Part shown: piece by piece, positions 8,519-15,607 of the stretch
How positions within the stretch are numbered: the stretch's first letter is position 1
How the letters are laid out: the number at the start of each line of letters is the position of its first letter
Assembly (NCBI GenBank): GCA_002270295.1
Contig: NISF01000011.1
Location: 22,274 to 86,273, forward strand
DNA: 64,000 nucleotides
Origin: Enterobacter sp. 10-1
Lineage (GTDB): Bacteria > Pseudomonadota > Gammaproteobacteria > Enterobacterales > Enterobacteriaceae
Direction: 5' to 3'
Position numbers and translations under genes: made by a program
Notes under the pieces: generated by a model
What the model saw: only the letters and a program-made list of their open reading frames with translations
Database searches by the model: none
What the model was told of the DNA's origin: nothing

Positions 8519-9243
8519 TACCTGCAAACCTGTCACTGGTTCCCTTCAGCCCTGAGCGACGCGCCGCGATGGAGGCCATCGCGGAGGTTGAACGCCGGCG
8601 GTCGCGCGGCGCGGTGTCCACGGTGTATCCCTATGCCAGCGCCTTTTTCCGGCGGCTCACGGGCAGCACGCGCATCACTATCAGGGAAATCCATCATTTT
8701 GCGCCGGTGCTGACGGCGCGGGAGCTGCGGGGCAGCAGGGACAGCTGGCTCAGTGCCATCGATGCGCTGATTGAAAGTCGCGGGACGCGTTGCTGGCTGC
8801 CGCTTCCCGTTGGTGCGGGTCAGCGCCTCTTTCCGGAGGTGGCCTTTCAGCAGACCGAGCGGGTTCGCTGTCAGGACGCCCTGCGGGATGAAAAATACAC
8901 CCGACAGCGTCACAAAGAACGGTGCCAGCGTGAGCAGGCGTACCAGGCGCTGGCGGGGCAGGCGGAGATTGAGCTGGCATTCCATACGCCGGAAACGGTC
9001 AGCAGCTGGAGCGCACGCTGGTCGGGGACTGAACTGCGCCAGTACGACCTGGAAGAGATGTTCTGGCGCTGGAGCGAGCGTTTCCCGTCACTGGAGCCAA
9101 TGGAGCGCTGGACGATGGAGAGTCAGCCTTTCTGGACGGTGATGGCTGAAACGAATGCGCTGGCAAGGGAAAGTCCGGGATCTGTCCGGCAGCTGGAGCG
9201 CTGGATGGTACCCAACAAGCTGACAGCGCGGAGTCAGGTATGA
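8515..9243 (+). CDS. psiA: PsiA, plasmid SOS inhibition protein A
   Basis: A 242-residue protein (MIPANLSLVPFSPERRAAME) that accompanies psiB in F-like plasmids. Conserved stretches include YPYASAFFRRLTGSTRI and the central IELAFHTPETVSSWSARWSG, recognisable from F PsiA. Its molecular role is not firmly known. The start is fixed by the four-base overlap with psiB. Its own stop overlaps the next gene in the same way, giving a three-gene coupled unit. Confidence 0.92.
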   Translation: MIPANLSLVPFSPERRAAMEAIAEVERRRSRGAVSTVYPYASAFFRRLTGSTRITIREIHHFAPVLTARELRGSRDSWLSAIDALIESRGTRCWLPLPVGAGQRLFPEVAFQQTERVRCQDALRDEKYTRQRHKERCQREQAYQALAGQAEIELAFHTPETVSSWSARWSGTELRQYDLEEMFWRWSERFPSLEPMERWTMESQPFWTVMAETNALARESPGSVRQLERWMVPNKLTARSQV

Positions 9244-9563
9244 AGTGGCGTTACTCGCTGCGCTGGAAGCGTCCCGGTCCCTGTCCCGGTGAACCTGAAC
9301 TGGCGTCAGAAGTGGTGGAGGCAGGGAAGCCCGCCCCTGAGTCCGTGATGTCACTGTGGGTGGCTGGAGCCGGATATGCTGTATGCGTTGATTTTCTGTA
9401 TGAACGGCCGATCAGGCGCTGGAGCGACGAGCGAAAGGCGGCAACCCGTCGCAGGAATCTGGCTCGTCGTGTTAACCGAATAGCACCGCTGTTTGCTGAT
9501 GAACTCATCGGGCGGGAACTTGCGGCGCGACCGGACTATTATCGAGGAAAGTCTCACCGGTGA
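9240..9563 (+). CDS. Unknown protein coupled to psiA
   Basis: A 107-residue basic protein (MKWRYSLRWKRPGPCPGEPE) whose ATG overlaps the psiA stop. The C-terminal half is arginine-rich (RRWSDERKAATRRRNLARRVNR), suggesting nucleic-acid contact. I do not recognise a family. Tight coupling to psiBA suggests a role in the same early entry phase. Confidence 0.65.
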   Translation: MKWRYSLRWKRPGPCPGEPELASEVVEAGKPAPESVMSLWVAGAGYAVCVDFLYERPIRRWSDERKAATRRRNLARRVNRIAPLFADELIGRELAARPDYYRGKSHR

Positions 9564-9647
9564 GTTTTGTTATTATCTCCTTCAAATCTTCGGGTCTGCA
9601 GGGGCCGGAGAGCAGTAGTAGTCTGCAGCCATAAAAGGAGGCTGATT

Positions 9648-10100
9648 CTGAATAAAGGACTGACATTATCGGCGCTGATTGCCATGACGCCGGAGGATTA
9701 TGAGCAGTTTCGCTCTGATGGCTGGTCTTCTCGTAAGGTGCTGACGCAGGCCGTGCTGCGGGAGTTGGTTTTGCCGGAGGGCTGGGTGGTTTCACCCGAG
9801 AATCACACTGAATACGGTGGCGTATGGCCCGTTAGCCTGCGGTATGTTCCACCGCATGGCAGACACTGGTTCATGCTGACCAGCCCCGGCGAAGTCTGTG
9901 ACCACTGGATGCTGTTGCTTCAGTCAGCCAGCGGACAGCGGATTAAATGTCTGCTCAGAATGCCGGTACTGGATACCTTTCTGATAAACAGCCTGCTGCT
10001 GCGGACTGATGTGCTGGATAAAAAACGGTACACGCTGGCGGGGCTGGCTAATGAACTGGCTGGCATCACCGTTACGGCAATATCCGGGCGTCGTCCCTGA
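9648..10100 (+). CDS. Second PsiB-like protein, probable CTG start
   Basis: The product aligns along its length with the PsiB encoded at 8087-8518. LTLSALIAMTPEDYEQFR matches the PsiB start. KVLTQAVLRELVLPEGWVV matches RELTHAVMRDLSCPENWDV. EYGGVWPVSLRYVPPHG matches EFGGFFPVQVRFTPPHG. No ATG or GTG lies at the position where PsiB starts. A CTG at 9648 lies six bases after AAAAGGAGGCTGATT and gives 150 residues; CTG 9642 and TTG 9567 are alternatives. It is probably a diverged paralogue with a modified RecA-interaction role (inferred). Confidence 0.75.
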   Translation: MNKGLTLSALIAMTPEDYEQFRSDGWSSRKVLTQAVLRELVLPEGWVVSPENHTEYGGVWPVSLRYVPPHGRHWFMLTSPGEVCDHWMLLLQSASGQRIKCLLRMPVLDTFLINSLLLRTDVLDKKRYTLAGLANELAGITVTAISGRRP

Positions 10101-10243
10101 CGGGACACGGCTGTCGTGAACGGAGCCGGTAAACCGTCTCCGCCCTCCGGGCATCCATCCTGACGCAATGTCAACCCCTGCGCTTGCTGCGTCCGTAAAC
10201 GGACGCGCCGCTTCACCCTGTCGGCGGTAAAACTGCCGACAGT
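10090..10243. repeat. Leading-region structured repeat, family 2, copy D
   Basis: Second copy of the module at 5222-5375. It has the same hairpin order with changed stems: GTCCC-TGAC-GGGAC, CGGAG...CTCCG around CGGTAAACCG, GCGTCCG-TAAA-CGGACGC, and CTGTCGGC...GCCGACAG. Its first bases overlap the end of the PsiB-like gene. Confidence 0.8.
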
Positions 10244-10387
10244 CCTCTGACGCCCCGTCGTTCCGCCGTGTCGGGTGTGTTCATCCTCTCCCCGTACCTC
10301 TGGCGAGCCCTCTCCCGTTAAGTCCCCGGGCGGAGGGCTTGTCGTAGCACCGCCGTGTCGTCATCCGAAGGGTGAAATGCACTCCGC

Positions 10388-10421
10388 CAAAACTTTTTGC
10401 GAAGGATCGCAAAAACTTTTG
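10388..10421. other. Strong hairpin in the leader of the next gene
   Basis: TTTTTGCGA at 10394-10402 pairs perfectly with TCGCAAAAA at 10407-10415 around a four-base loop. CAAAA and TTTTG extend the stem beyond a C/C mismatch. It lies about 100 bases before the 10523 gene. The 13350-13402 hairpin has the same position relative to the next gene but a different sequence. Confidence 0.7.
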
Positions 10422-10522
10422 TCTCCGCCCTTCTCCTGCCGCCCCGCCGTTGCTCCTTTGCCCTTTGCCGCCAGGGAACTCACCGAGAGATGGATTAACC
10501 ACCAGACAGGAGGAAAAGCAGG

Positions 10523-10897
10523 ATGAACACACAAAACGTCAACGTCAAAACCGCCACCAAAGAATCTACCGAAAGATGGGTGAAAACCTCGTTCCTGCGT
10601 ACTGATGGCTTTGTGCGCAATATCCATTCCCGTAACCCGTTCGATGTTATTCGCGCGGACGTGGTGCTGGCCCGTATGGAAATACAGGCTAACCGGGGGT
10701 GTGGCCTGCACTACGAGATTTATGAGTCCCGTCTGCTGGGTATGGCTATGCATTACCTGGCAGAACTGCCACTGAAAGACCGTCCTGTGTTTATGGGGGC
10801 GGCAGCGAAACGGGGTTACATGCTGACGACTGCGGAAGAAGAACGTGCCGATGGTGAATGTGCTGACCTGATGATCGAGCTGGCGGCGGATTACTGA
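10523..10897 (+). CDS. Unknown leading-region protein with an ArdB-like N-terminal tag
   Basis: A 124-residue protein. Residues 1-16 (MNTQNVNVKTATKEST) are nearly those of the ArdB/KlcA-like gene at 13478 (MHTLNVKTATRESA). The rest is unrelated and not recognised. AGGAGG lies nine bases before the ATG. The upstream 430 bases carry repeat D and a hairpin, the same arrangement as before ardB. It therefore looks as if one 5' cassette was joined to a different coding body. A role against host defence is suggested by position only. Confidence 0.7.
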   Translation: MNTQNVNVKTATKESTERWVKTSFLRTDGFVRNIHSRNPFDVIRADVVLARMEIQANRGCGLHYEIYESRLLGMAMHYLAELPLKDRPVFMGAAAKRGYMLTTAEEERADGECADLMIELAADY

Positions 10898-10947
10898 TTA
10901 CTTAACCGGCTGGCGGCAGGGGATGCCGCCAGTCACACCGGAGAAAC

Positions 10948-11238
10948 ATGATGAGCAACAGCAACACGAACAGTACGTTCAGCTTCGACGCATGGGAGAA
11001 AAGCGCGCTCAGCGAGCTTGATACCCTGCAAAACCACGTCAGTAAAGTCCTGATGAAGTACCAGAGCAATACGGACAAAACGGCGCTGGGCGAGTCTGCA
11101 AACCGCTATATGGGCGAACTCAGAACCGCTGTCACGCGCATCCTGAAAGCCACGCCAGCCATTCAGCAGAAAGTCGACGGGATTGCCGACATGCTGCACC
11201 TGATGGCGCATTTTTCCGGCATCACGTTCGACGAATAA
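10948..11238 (+). CDS. Unknown helical protein
   Basis: A 96-residue protein, predicted mostly helical (FDAWEKSALSELDTLQNHVSKVLMKY), with no recognised family. Two adjacent ATGs (10948, 10951) follow CCGGAGA, and either may be used. It lies 50 bases after the previous gene, and the two probably share a transcript. Confidence 0.6.
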   Translation: MMSNSNTNSTFSFDAWEKSALSELDTLQNHVSKVLMKYQSNTDKTALGESANRYMGELRTAVTRILKATPAIQQKVDGIADMLHLMAHFSGITFDE

Positions 11239-11284
11239 CCACCACGGCGAAATATCAACGCCATTAACCAGAAGGAGATAAACC

Positions 11285-11629
11285 ATGCACTTAAATCTGA
11301 CCGAATCCAGTGCCGAAGCAGGTATTTACGCGACCAGTGAGGCCGAACGCGCGTACTGGCTGAGCCGCGAAAAGTCATATCTGACCGCGCCCGTCGAAAT
11401 CGACGTTCACGCCTTCCATGATGCGCTGGGGGTGATGTACCCGATGAACTGGCGCAGCAGTGAGAACGGCGAGTGTGAAACCTTCATGCTGGCGGAAATG
11501 GTCTGCGGCAATGTGACCGAAATCTACGCGCGGATCGGTATCCGTTATTACCGCATGCGTGACTACAGCAACCTTGACCACGCGGAGATTCTGGCACGCG
11601 TTAAGGAGGGAGTGCAGCGCCAGAAATGA
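11285..11629 (+). CDS. Unknown leading-region protein
   Basis: A 114-residue protein (MHLNLTESSAEAGIYATSEA) preceded by AGAAGGAGA. The mid part (EIDVHAFHDALGVMYPMNWR) and the tail (YYRMRDYSNLDHAEILARVKEG) look folded. I do not recognise a family. Spacing of 46 bases from the previous stop supports a common transcript. A small hairpin (AGCAGGCTTTCGCCTGC) follows the stop and may be a terminator or processing site. Confidence 0.6.
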   Translation: MHLNLTESSAEAGIYATSEAERAYWLSREKSYLTAPVEIDVHAFHDALGVMYPMNWRSSENGECETFMLAEMVCGNVTEIYARIGIRYYRMRDYSNLDHAEILARVKEGVQRQK

Positions 11630-11714
11630 GAAAAGCAGGCTTTCGCCTGCCTTAACCCGCCGGATTTATTCGCCTTCAACGATAAATCCGGCCTTCACCA
11701 AAAGGAACAAACCC

Positions 11715-11978
11715 ATGCAATTCAGTGAAGTTTCGATTGTTACACCGACCGCCCTGTATGTCCAGATGCTTGAGGCGGAAAACGCACCCGTAAAAAAACA
11801 GGTGCGTATTAAACGCAGTGATATCGACCGTGACGACATCAGCGCCGAAATGCGGGCGCTGGGCCGTCACATAGCGCACTGCCGGAAGAAGGGGCGCGCC
11901 GTTCGTATTCCTGCCATGCGCGGGAGTGAGTGGGGGCAGGTGTTACGCACGCTCGAACTGAAGCGGGCATTTAGCTGA
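11715..11978 (+). CDS. Unknown small basic protein
   Basis: An 87-residue protein starting MQFSEVSIVTPTALYVQMLE, with AAAGGAAC seven bases before the ATG. The C-terminal half is basic (HCRKKGRAVRIPAMRGSEWG), suggesting nucleic-acid binding. Family unknown. It lies 42 bases before the HsdM-like gene. Confidence 0.6.
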   Translation: MQFSEVSIVTPTALYVQMLEAENAPVKKQVRIKRSDIDRDDISAEMRALGRHIAHCRKKGRAVRIPAMRGSEWGQVLRTLELKRAFS

Positions 11979-12020
11979 CGGAGGAGCCGCTCCTTACGGG
12001 GCGGCATTTAAGGAGGAAAT

Positions 12021-12851
12021 ATGTCTCAACTCAGTTTTGCCCGCTTCTTTGATCAGGCGAGAGAAGCCGCACCCTTAACACCCGCTAAACCCGTCTTGCC
12101 CAAAGTGAATGCGCAGCCGATACCGCACCGGATGATGACAATCGACCAGGCCCGCCGCCAGTTTATCAGCGTGTTCAGGGATACCGCCCGCAGCCTGCGC
12201 CGCTGGGAGGTGTTCAGCGACTTTATCACGCTGGCCGCCAGCGAGCTGGATATGGCGCGGATAAGAACGCCGGAGAATATTGAGCAGAGCCGTGAAATCT
12301 GCGCGAAGTACGGCGAGAGCGATATCAGCAATCTGCATACGCTTTTCTGCCTGATGGTCTGCGCGCTGGAGGCAAAATTTCACGACTTTCTCGGCGCGAT
12401 CTTCATGGAGCTTGAGCTGGGCGACGACCGGAACGGGCAGTATTTCACGCCGTATCACGTCCAGTCACTGCTGGCGAGGCTGCTGATGCCGGACGTCGAC
12501 GAAACGATACGCCGTGAGGGATTCGTTACCGTAAGCGATCCGGCAAGCGGTGCGGCGGGAATGATTGTGGCGTATGCAGAATATCTGCTGGAGGCGGGCT
12601 ATAACCCGTCTGAACATATGTTCGGAAGCTGCATCGATATTGATCCTGTTGCGGCTGATATGGCGTTTATTCAGCTTTCCCTGCTGGGTATTCCTGCCGA
12701 GGTGGTCACGGGCAATACGCTGACGATGAAGTTAAACAGGGTGCGGTATACGCCTGTGTACTACATCAACAACTTTGGTAAGCGGCTGGACGATCAGCGC
12801 CGTATCAGTGCCATGCGCGAATTTTTGCGCGGGCTGAATAAAGCCGCATAG
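12021..12851 (+). CDS. HsdM-like N6-DNA methylase family protein lacking the NPPY motif
   Basis: A 276-residue protein related to type I methylase subunits (PF02384). ELGDDRNGQYFTPYHVQSLL is the characteristic lead-in helix. TVSDPASGAAGMIVAYAEYL (about residues 170-190) is SAM-binding motif I, and CIDIDPVAADMAFIQLSLLG is motif II. After VVTGNTL, where active enzymes continue to an (N/D)PPF/Y motif, this protein reads VRYTPVYYINNFGKR and ends, with no such motif. It may bind SAM or DNA without methylating. TTAAGGAGGAA precedes the ATG. Interference with type I restriction is a guess from location. Confidence 0.75.
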   Translation: MSQLSFARFFDQAREAAPLTPAKPVLPKVNAQPIPHRMMTIDQARRQFISVFRDTARSLRRWEVFSDFITLAASELDMARIRTPENIEQSREICAKYGESDISNLHTLFCLMVCALEAKFHDFLGAIFMELELGDDRNGQYFTPYHVQSLLARLLMPDVDETIRREGFVTVSDPASGAAGMIVAYAEYLLEAGYNPSEHMFGSCIDIDPVAADMAFIQLSLLGIPAEVVTGNTLTMKLNRVRYTPVYYINNFGKRLDDQRRISAMREFLRGLNKAA

Positions 12852-13077
12852 CCAGCCTGAAGGGCAGGGGAATACCCTGCCTTTCGTGGCATCAAGGACC
12901 GCGCGCCTGCGGCGCAGAATAAGCAGGCTGCGCTGACGCGCTGCCTGCGTTATTCCGGCGCGAGGTTGTCTGAAGTTCCTGTCTTTTGGTTAGCTGATTA
13001 CTATTCTTCATTCTCCTGCTGGCGATGGTCTTTATTATTCTGCCGCTGATATGGATATTATCCTTCCTTTTCCGGGC

Positions 13078-13225
13078 GTCGTCCCTGAAGGGACACGGCT
13101 GTCGTGAACGAAGCCGGTAAACCGTCTCCGCCCTTCGGGCGTCCATCCTGACGCAAATTCAAATTCACGCTTGCTGAATCCAGAATGGATGCGCCGCTTT
13201 CACCGTGGCGGTAATAAATTACCTC
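13078..13225. repeat. Leading-region structured repeat, family 2, copy E
   Basis: Third copy of the module seen at 5222 and 10090. It retains GTCCC-TGAA-GGGAC, the CGGTAAACCG stem, and ATCC-AGAAT-GGAT in place of the GC-rich third hairpin. It is the most diverged copy and is AT-richer, but the order of elements is the same. Confidence 0.75.
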
Positions 13226-13349
13226 CACTCTGAAGCCCGTAACGGTAATTCGTCTTACGCCGATTTTCCGTTACGGGATGTGTGCATTCTCCTGGTGTGA
13301 CTATCGCCCGATTTCATCAGTTCGCGGAGGGCTGCTTTTAGCATCAGCC

Positions 13350-13402
13350 AGGAAGGAAATAAAGGGGTATATAAACGCTGCGCGCCCCTTTATTTCCTTC
13401 CT
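13350..13402. other. Perfect 18-bp inverted repeat before ardB
   Basis: AGGAAGGAAATAAAGGGG at 13350-13367 is perfectly complementary to 13385-13402, with a 17-base loop starting TATATAAACG. The arm has no T-run after it, so it is not an obvious terminator. It lies about 75 bases before the ardB start. On a single transferred strand it would form a double-stranded segment next to a TATATAA element, the sort of structure described for Frpo promoters. Confidence 0.75.
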
Positions 13403-13477
13403 GTCAGCTGCTCATTGCCCTTCGCCGCTCAGTGATGAAGTCGAACGATGTAATAACCCAATGAGGAGAAAACCAGA

Positions 13478-14008
13478 ATGCACACATTAAACGTCAAAAC
13501 CGCCACTCGTGAATCAGCCGAACAATTTAAGATCGATGAACGCCAGCGCTACTCTGTTACAGATGGTGATGAACGTCTGGATTTTATTCCTGCGCTCTTT
13601 TTTACGCCTTCTGCTGATAACATGATTGCCAGCTGGTTACGTCAGCATTCAGATTATGATGGCGGTTTCTGGAATTACTGGATTATTCCGCAGGGCACCG
13701 GAGGAAACATTGCTCCGAACTGTGTCAGATTCACCACGACGCAAACCGGATATATCGCACCGGAAGGTGAACAGCGCTATAACATGGTTTTTCCCGGTAA
13801 TTAATTTGAAGCAGAGGTCAGTGCCGATGCTGCCGGAATTATTGCGACCCTGATGATCATGAACTGGTTGTCCTGGCAGGTTGCAGATATGGGGCCTGAA
13901 TATTCGAAAGTCTGTAAACACCTCGTCGCTCGTCAGGATGCACTGAAAGACTACATCAGTATCATAAAACACCCTGAAGCAGATTTAATTTATCGGGCTA
14001 TTGATTGA
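13478..14008 (+). pseudogene. ArdB/KlcA-type antirestriction gene with an in-frame stop
   Basis: ArdB/KlcA proteins block type I restriction. The frame opens MHTLNVKTATRESAEQFKI and reads SYDYDGGFWNYW-like sequence to MVFPGN, where TAA (13802-13804) stops it after 108 codons. The same frame then continues with FEAEVSADAAGIIATLMIMN and ends LIYRAID at 14008, exactly the conserved C-terminal part of the family. Homologues have a residue, often Gly, where the TAA lies. No frame shift is needed. This is therefore a single nonsense mutation, a readthrough gene or a sequencing error. The truncated 108-residue product may still be made. Confidence 0.85.
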
Positions 14009-14029
14009 CGACATAAATACTGGATGAAT

Positions 14030-14056
14030 AAAAAGACCTCCTGTTGAGGTCTTTTT
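14030..14056. terminator. Bidirectional terminator between ardB and gene X
   Basis: AAAAAGACCTC (14030-14040) pairs with GAGGTCTTTTT (14046-14056) around CTGTT. T-runs lie on both strands, placed between two convergent genes. Confidence 0.85.
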
Positions 14057-14528
14057 ACTGTTTTGCAAAAGTCTGCGCTGCATTTTTATTATTCTTTATC
14101 GCCCGATATGTTGCCTCAATTTTTCTGGCATAGACATATCTTCTCTGCGCCTGTTCTTCTGTTTTCCTGAAACCTGCATTATAAGCGCCCACGGCCTGCC
14201 AGCTGACTCCCCACTTTTTGAATGCAATTGCAAGATAGTAAGCCCCGGTGTAGATATTCATACACGGATCGGAAATAAGGTGCTCCGGTTTGATTCCATA
14301 ACGAGCCAGTTCGTTAAAGTGCTGGGAGTCCACCTGCATAAGTCCGGAGCCAAAGCCCGACACAGGATTGTAGCCTTTAACGTCTGTGCGGAAGTTCGAT
14401 TCATTCCAGGAGATTGCCCGAAGTAGATCTGGATCTATATGATAATCTCTGCCCGCCATATCAAAACAATCTGCATTAGCATTCTGAGCGGCTATCAGTA
14501 GTAATGCTGCCAGAAGTAGATTCCTCAC
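14055..14528 (-). CDS. Gene X-type lytic transglycosylase (orf169/VirB1-like)
   Basis: A secreted murein hydrolase that locally opens peptidoglycan for the transfer apparatus. From a GTG at 14528 the protein has 157 residues. A clear signal peptide ([19 protein letters not shown]) precedes DCFD. The SLT fold is shown by AISWNESNF with the catalytic Glu, [11 protein letters not shown], and VGAYNAGF. The in-frame ATG at 14597 would hide the signal peptide, so the GTG with AGGG upstream is preferred. As in F, it is transcribed away from oriT on the leading side. Confidence 0.9.
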   Translation of the reverse strand: MRNLLLAALLLIAAQNANADCFDMAGRDYHIDPDLLRAISWNESNFRTDVKGYNPVSGFGSGLMQVDSQHFNELARYGIKPEHLISDPCMNIYTGAYYLAIAFKKWGVSWQAVGAYNAGFRKTEEQAQRRYVYARKIEATYRAIKNNKNAAQTFAKQ

Positions 14529-14639
14529 TATTATTTCCCTGTGATGTGTTTTAGATGCCCTGATGATCGCATTATTACCTGATCTCAGGCAAGCCAAATA
14601 TGGCCAAGAATTACTCTATGGATGCCTGTGCTAATATGC

Positions 14640-14990
14640 TTCTCCGGTAGTTTCTGTCTCACACCCCACGCAAAATTTCATTTTGCAGGATTATCTAGTT
14701 AAATCATGTATTTACGCTTGGATTATGAATGCAAGTTAGTGTTTTATCGCACAGAAGGGCACTGCCATAGTGCCGTAATGTCGCCTGTTTGTGGCTTTAT
14801 TGTGGCTAATGTAGTGCTAAATGAGAATAATCATGCAATTACTTTGAGTGCCACACATTGCGGTGCCGCTTAATGTGTGGCATTGTAGTGCCTGATTTTT
14901 GCTATTTGGCACTGTTGTGGTGCTGTGTTTTAATTGGCGTAGTTTTTTTACAGTGCCGGCATGGTGCTGTAAGGACAAGAGGGTAATAAA
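14640..14990. other. oriT: Origin of transfer (oriT) with predicted nic site
   Basis: The bottom strand reads TTTTGCGTGGGGTGT then GAGA, matching the F nic region (GCGTGGGGTGT/GG). Nic is therefore placed between 14660 and 14661 on the bottom strand. A perfect hairpin, GCAAAAT-TTC-ATTTTGC (14670-14686), lies beside it at the relaxase-binding position. Toward traM there is a 10-bp inverted repeat, GCCACACATT/AATGTGTGGC (14850-14881), and many GTGCC/GGCAC motifs, probably TraM and TraY sites. Polarity sends the 2-14 kb region into the recipient first. Confidence 0.85.
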
Positions 14991-14993
14991 GTT

Positions 14994-15374
14994 ATGCCAC
15001 GGCAGAATGTTTATATGAAGCAAAAAACAATTGATGGTATCCGACAAATCGTCGATATGAGAAGGGAAGAGGGAGCGACAGCTTCTGATGCCAATATCTC
15101 CAGTGTCTGTTCCGAAATGCTGGAACTGGGAATGCGTGTGTACCTCAATGCAAAAAATAAGAAGGCATCAGATGCAGAAGCTGGTGAGGATGTATTTCAA
15201 AGCTCTCTTTTTGAAGAGGTTGTAAAATCAAGAATGGCATCACAGGAGATACTGGCGCTGATGTTTTCTTTGCAGGATATAAAATCTGATAGTCGTAACA
15301 ATTATGATAAATTGATCGACTCTCTAAAAGAGAAAACAGATTTACGGGTCAAAAAGGTACTCAACAGAGAGTAG
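14994..15374 (+). CDS. traM: TraM, oriT-binding relaxosome accessory protein
   Basis: A 126-residue protein (MPRQNVYMKQKTIDGIRQIV). It has an N-terminal ribbon-helix-helix-like DNA-binding region, then the SSVCSEMLELGMRVY helix, and a C-terminal helical tetramerisation part. TraM tetramers bind repeats in oriT and contact the TraD coupling protein. It is diverged from F TraM, as expected for an allele-specific partner. Inverted repeats just upstream probably include its autoregulatory operators. The ATG at 14994 lacks a strong ribosome-binding site (AAGAGGG about 8 bases away). Confidence 0.9.
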   Translation: MPRQNVYMKQKTIDGIRQIVDMRREEGATASDANISSVCSEMLELGMRVYLNAKNKKASDAEAGEDVFQSSLFEEVVKSRMASQEILALMFSLQDIKSDSRNNYDKLIDSLKEKTDLRVKKVLNRE

Positions 15375-15507
15375 AATTTTCTGGTTAAGGAAGCCAGCTA
15401 ACAATAGTGGTATGGGATGATTGCTACTTTTCTATTTTCAGAAAAACCATGCAATATATATGATGAATTAGTTTTGTAAGTATATCTTTTTGTGGTATAT
15501 TTTAAAT

Positions 15508-15527
15508 ACAACATAAGGTTATGTTGT
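15508..15527. promoter_or_regulatory. 20-bp palindrome upstream of traJ
   Basis: ACAACATAA at 15508-15516 and TTATGTTGT at 15519-15527 form a perfect inverted repeat about 80 bases before the traJ start. It overlaps the AT-rich region where a traJ promoter is expected. A regulator dimer site is likely; the binding protein is unknown. Confidence 0.6.
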
Positions 15528-15536
15528 AGACAATAA

Positions 15537-15605
15537 GAAATCGCTCACACAGGGGGATAGCGCCCCCTGCATGAGCTAACCAAAAACCAACTTAGGAGAG
15601 TATGG
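15537..15605 (-). ncRNA. finP: FinP antisense RNA against the traJ leader
   Basis: The minus strand over the traJ ribosome-binding site encodes a two-stem RNA. Its terminator stem is very clear: GCTCA (15543) and TGAGC (15572-15576) enclose CAGGGGG-ATAGCG-CCCCCTG (15550-15569). On the minus strand it is followed by GATTTCTT. FinP, protected by FinO encoded at 45258, pairs with traJ mRNA and blocks its translation. End points are estimated from the structure. Confidence 0.8.
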
Positions 15606-15607
15606 TT

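Noticed and set aside
13350..13402. Reading the 18-bp inverted repeat as a terminator
   Set aside because: No T-run follows on either strand, the loop is 17 bases, and it lies shortly before a gene start.
12852..13477. CRISPR array or tandem repeat in the long gaps of the leading region
   Set aside because: The repeats there are dispersed single modules with hairpins, not regularly spaced direct repeats with unique spacers.
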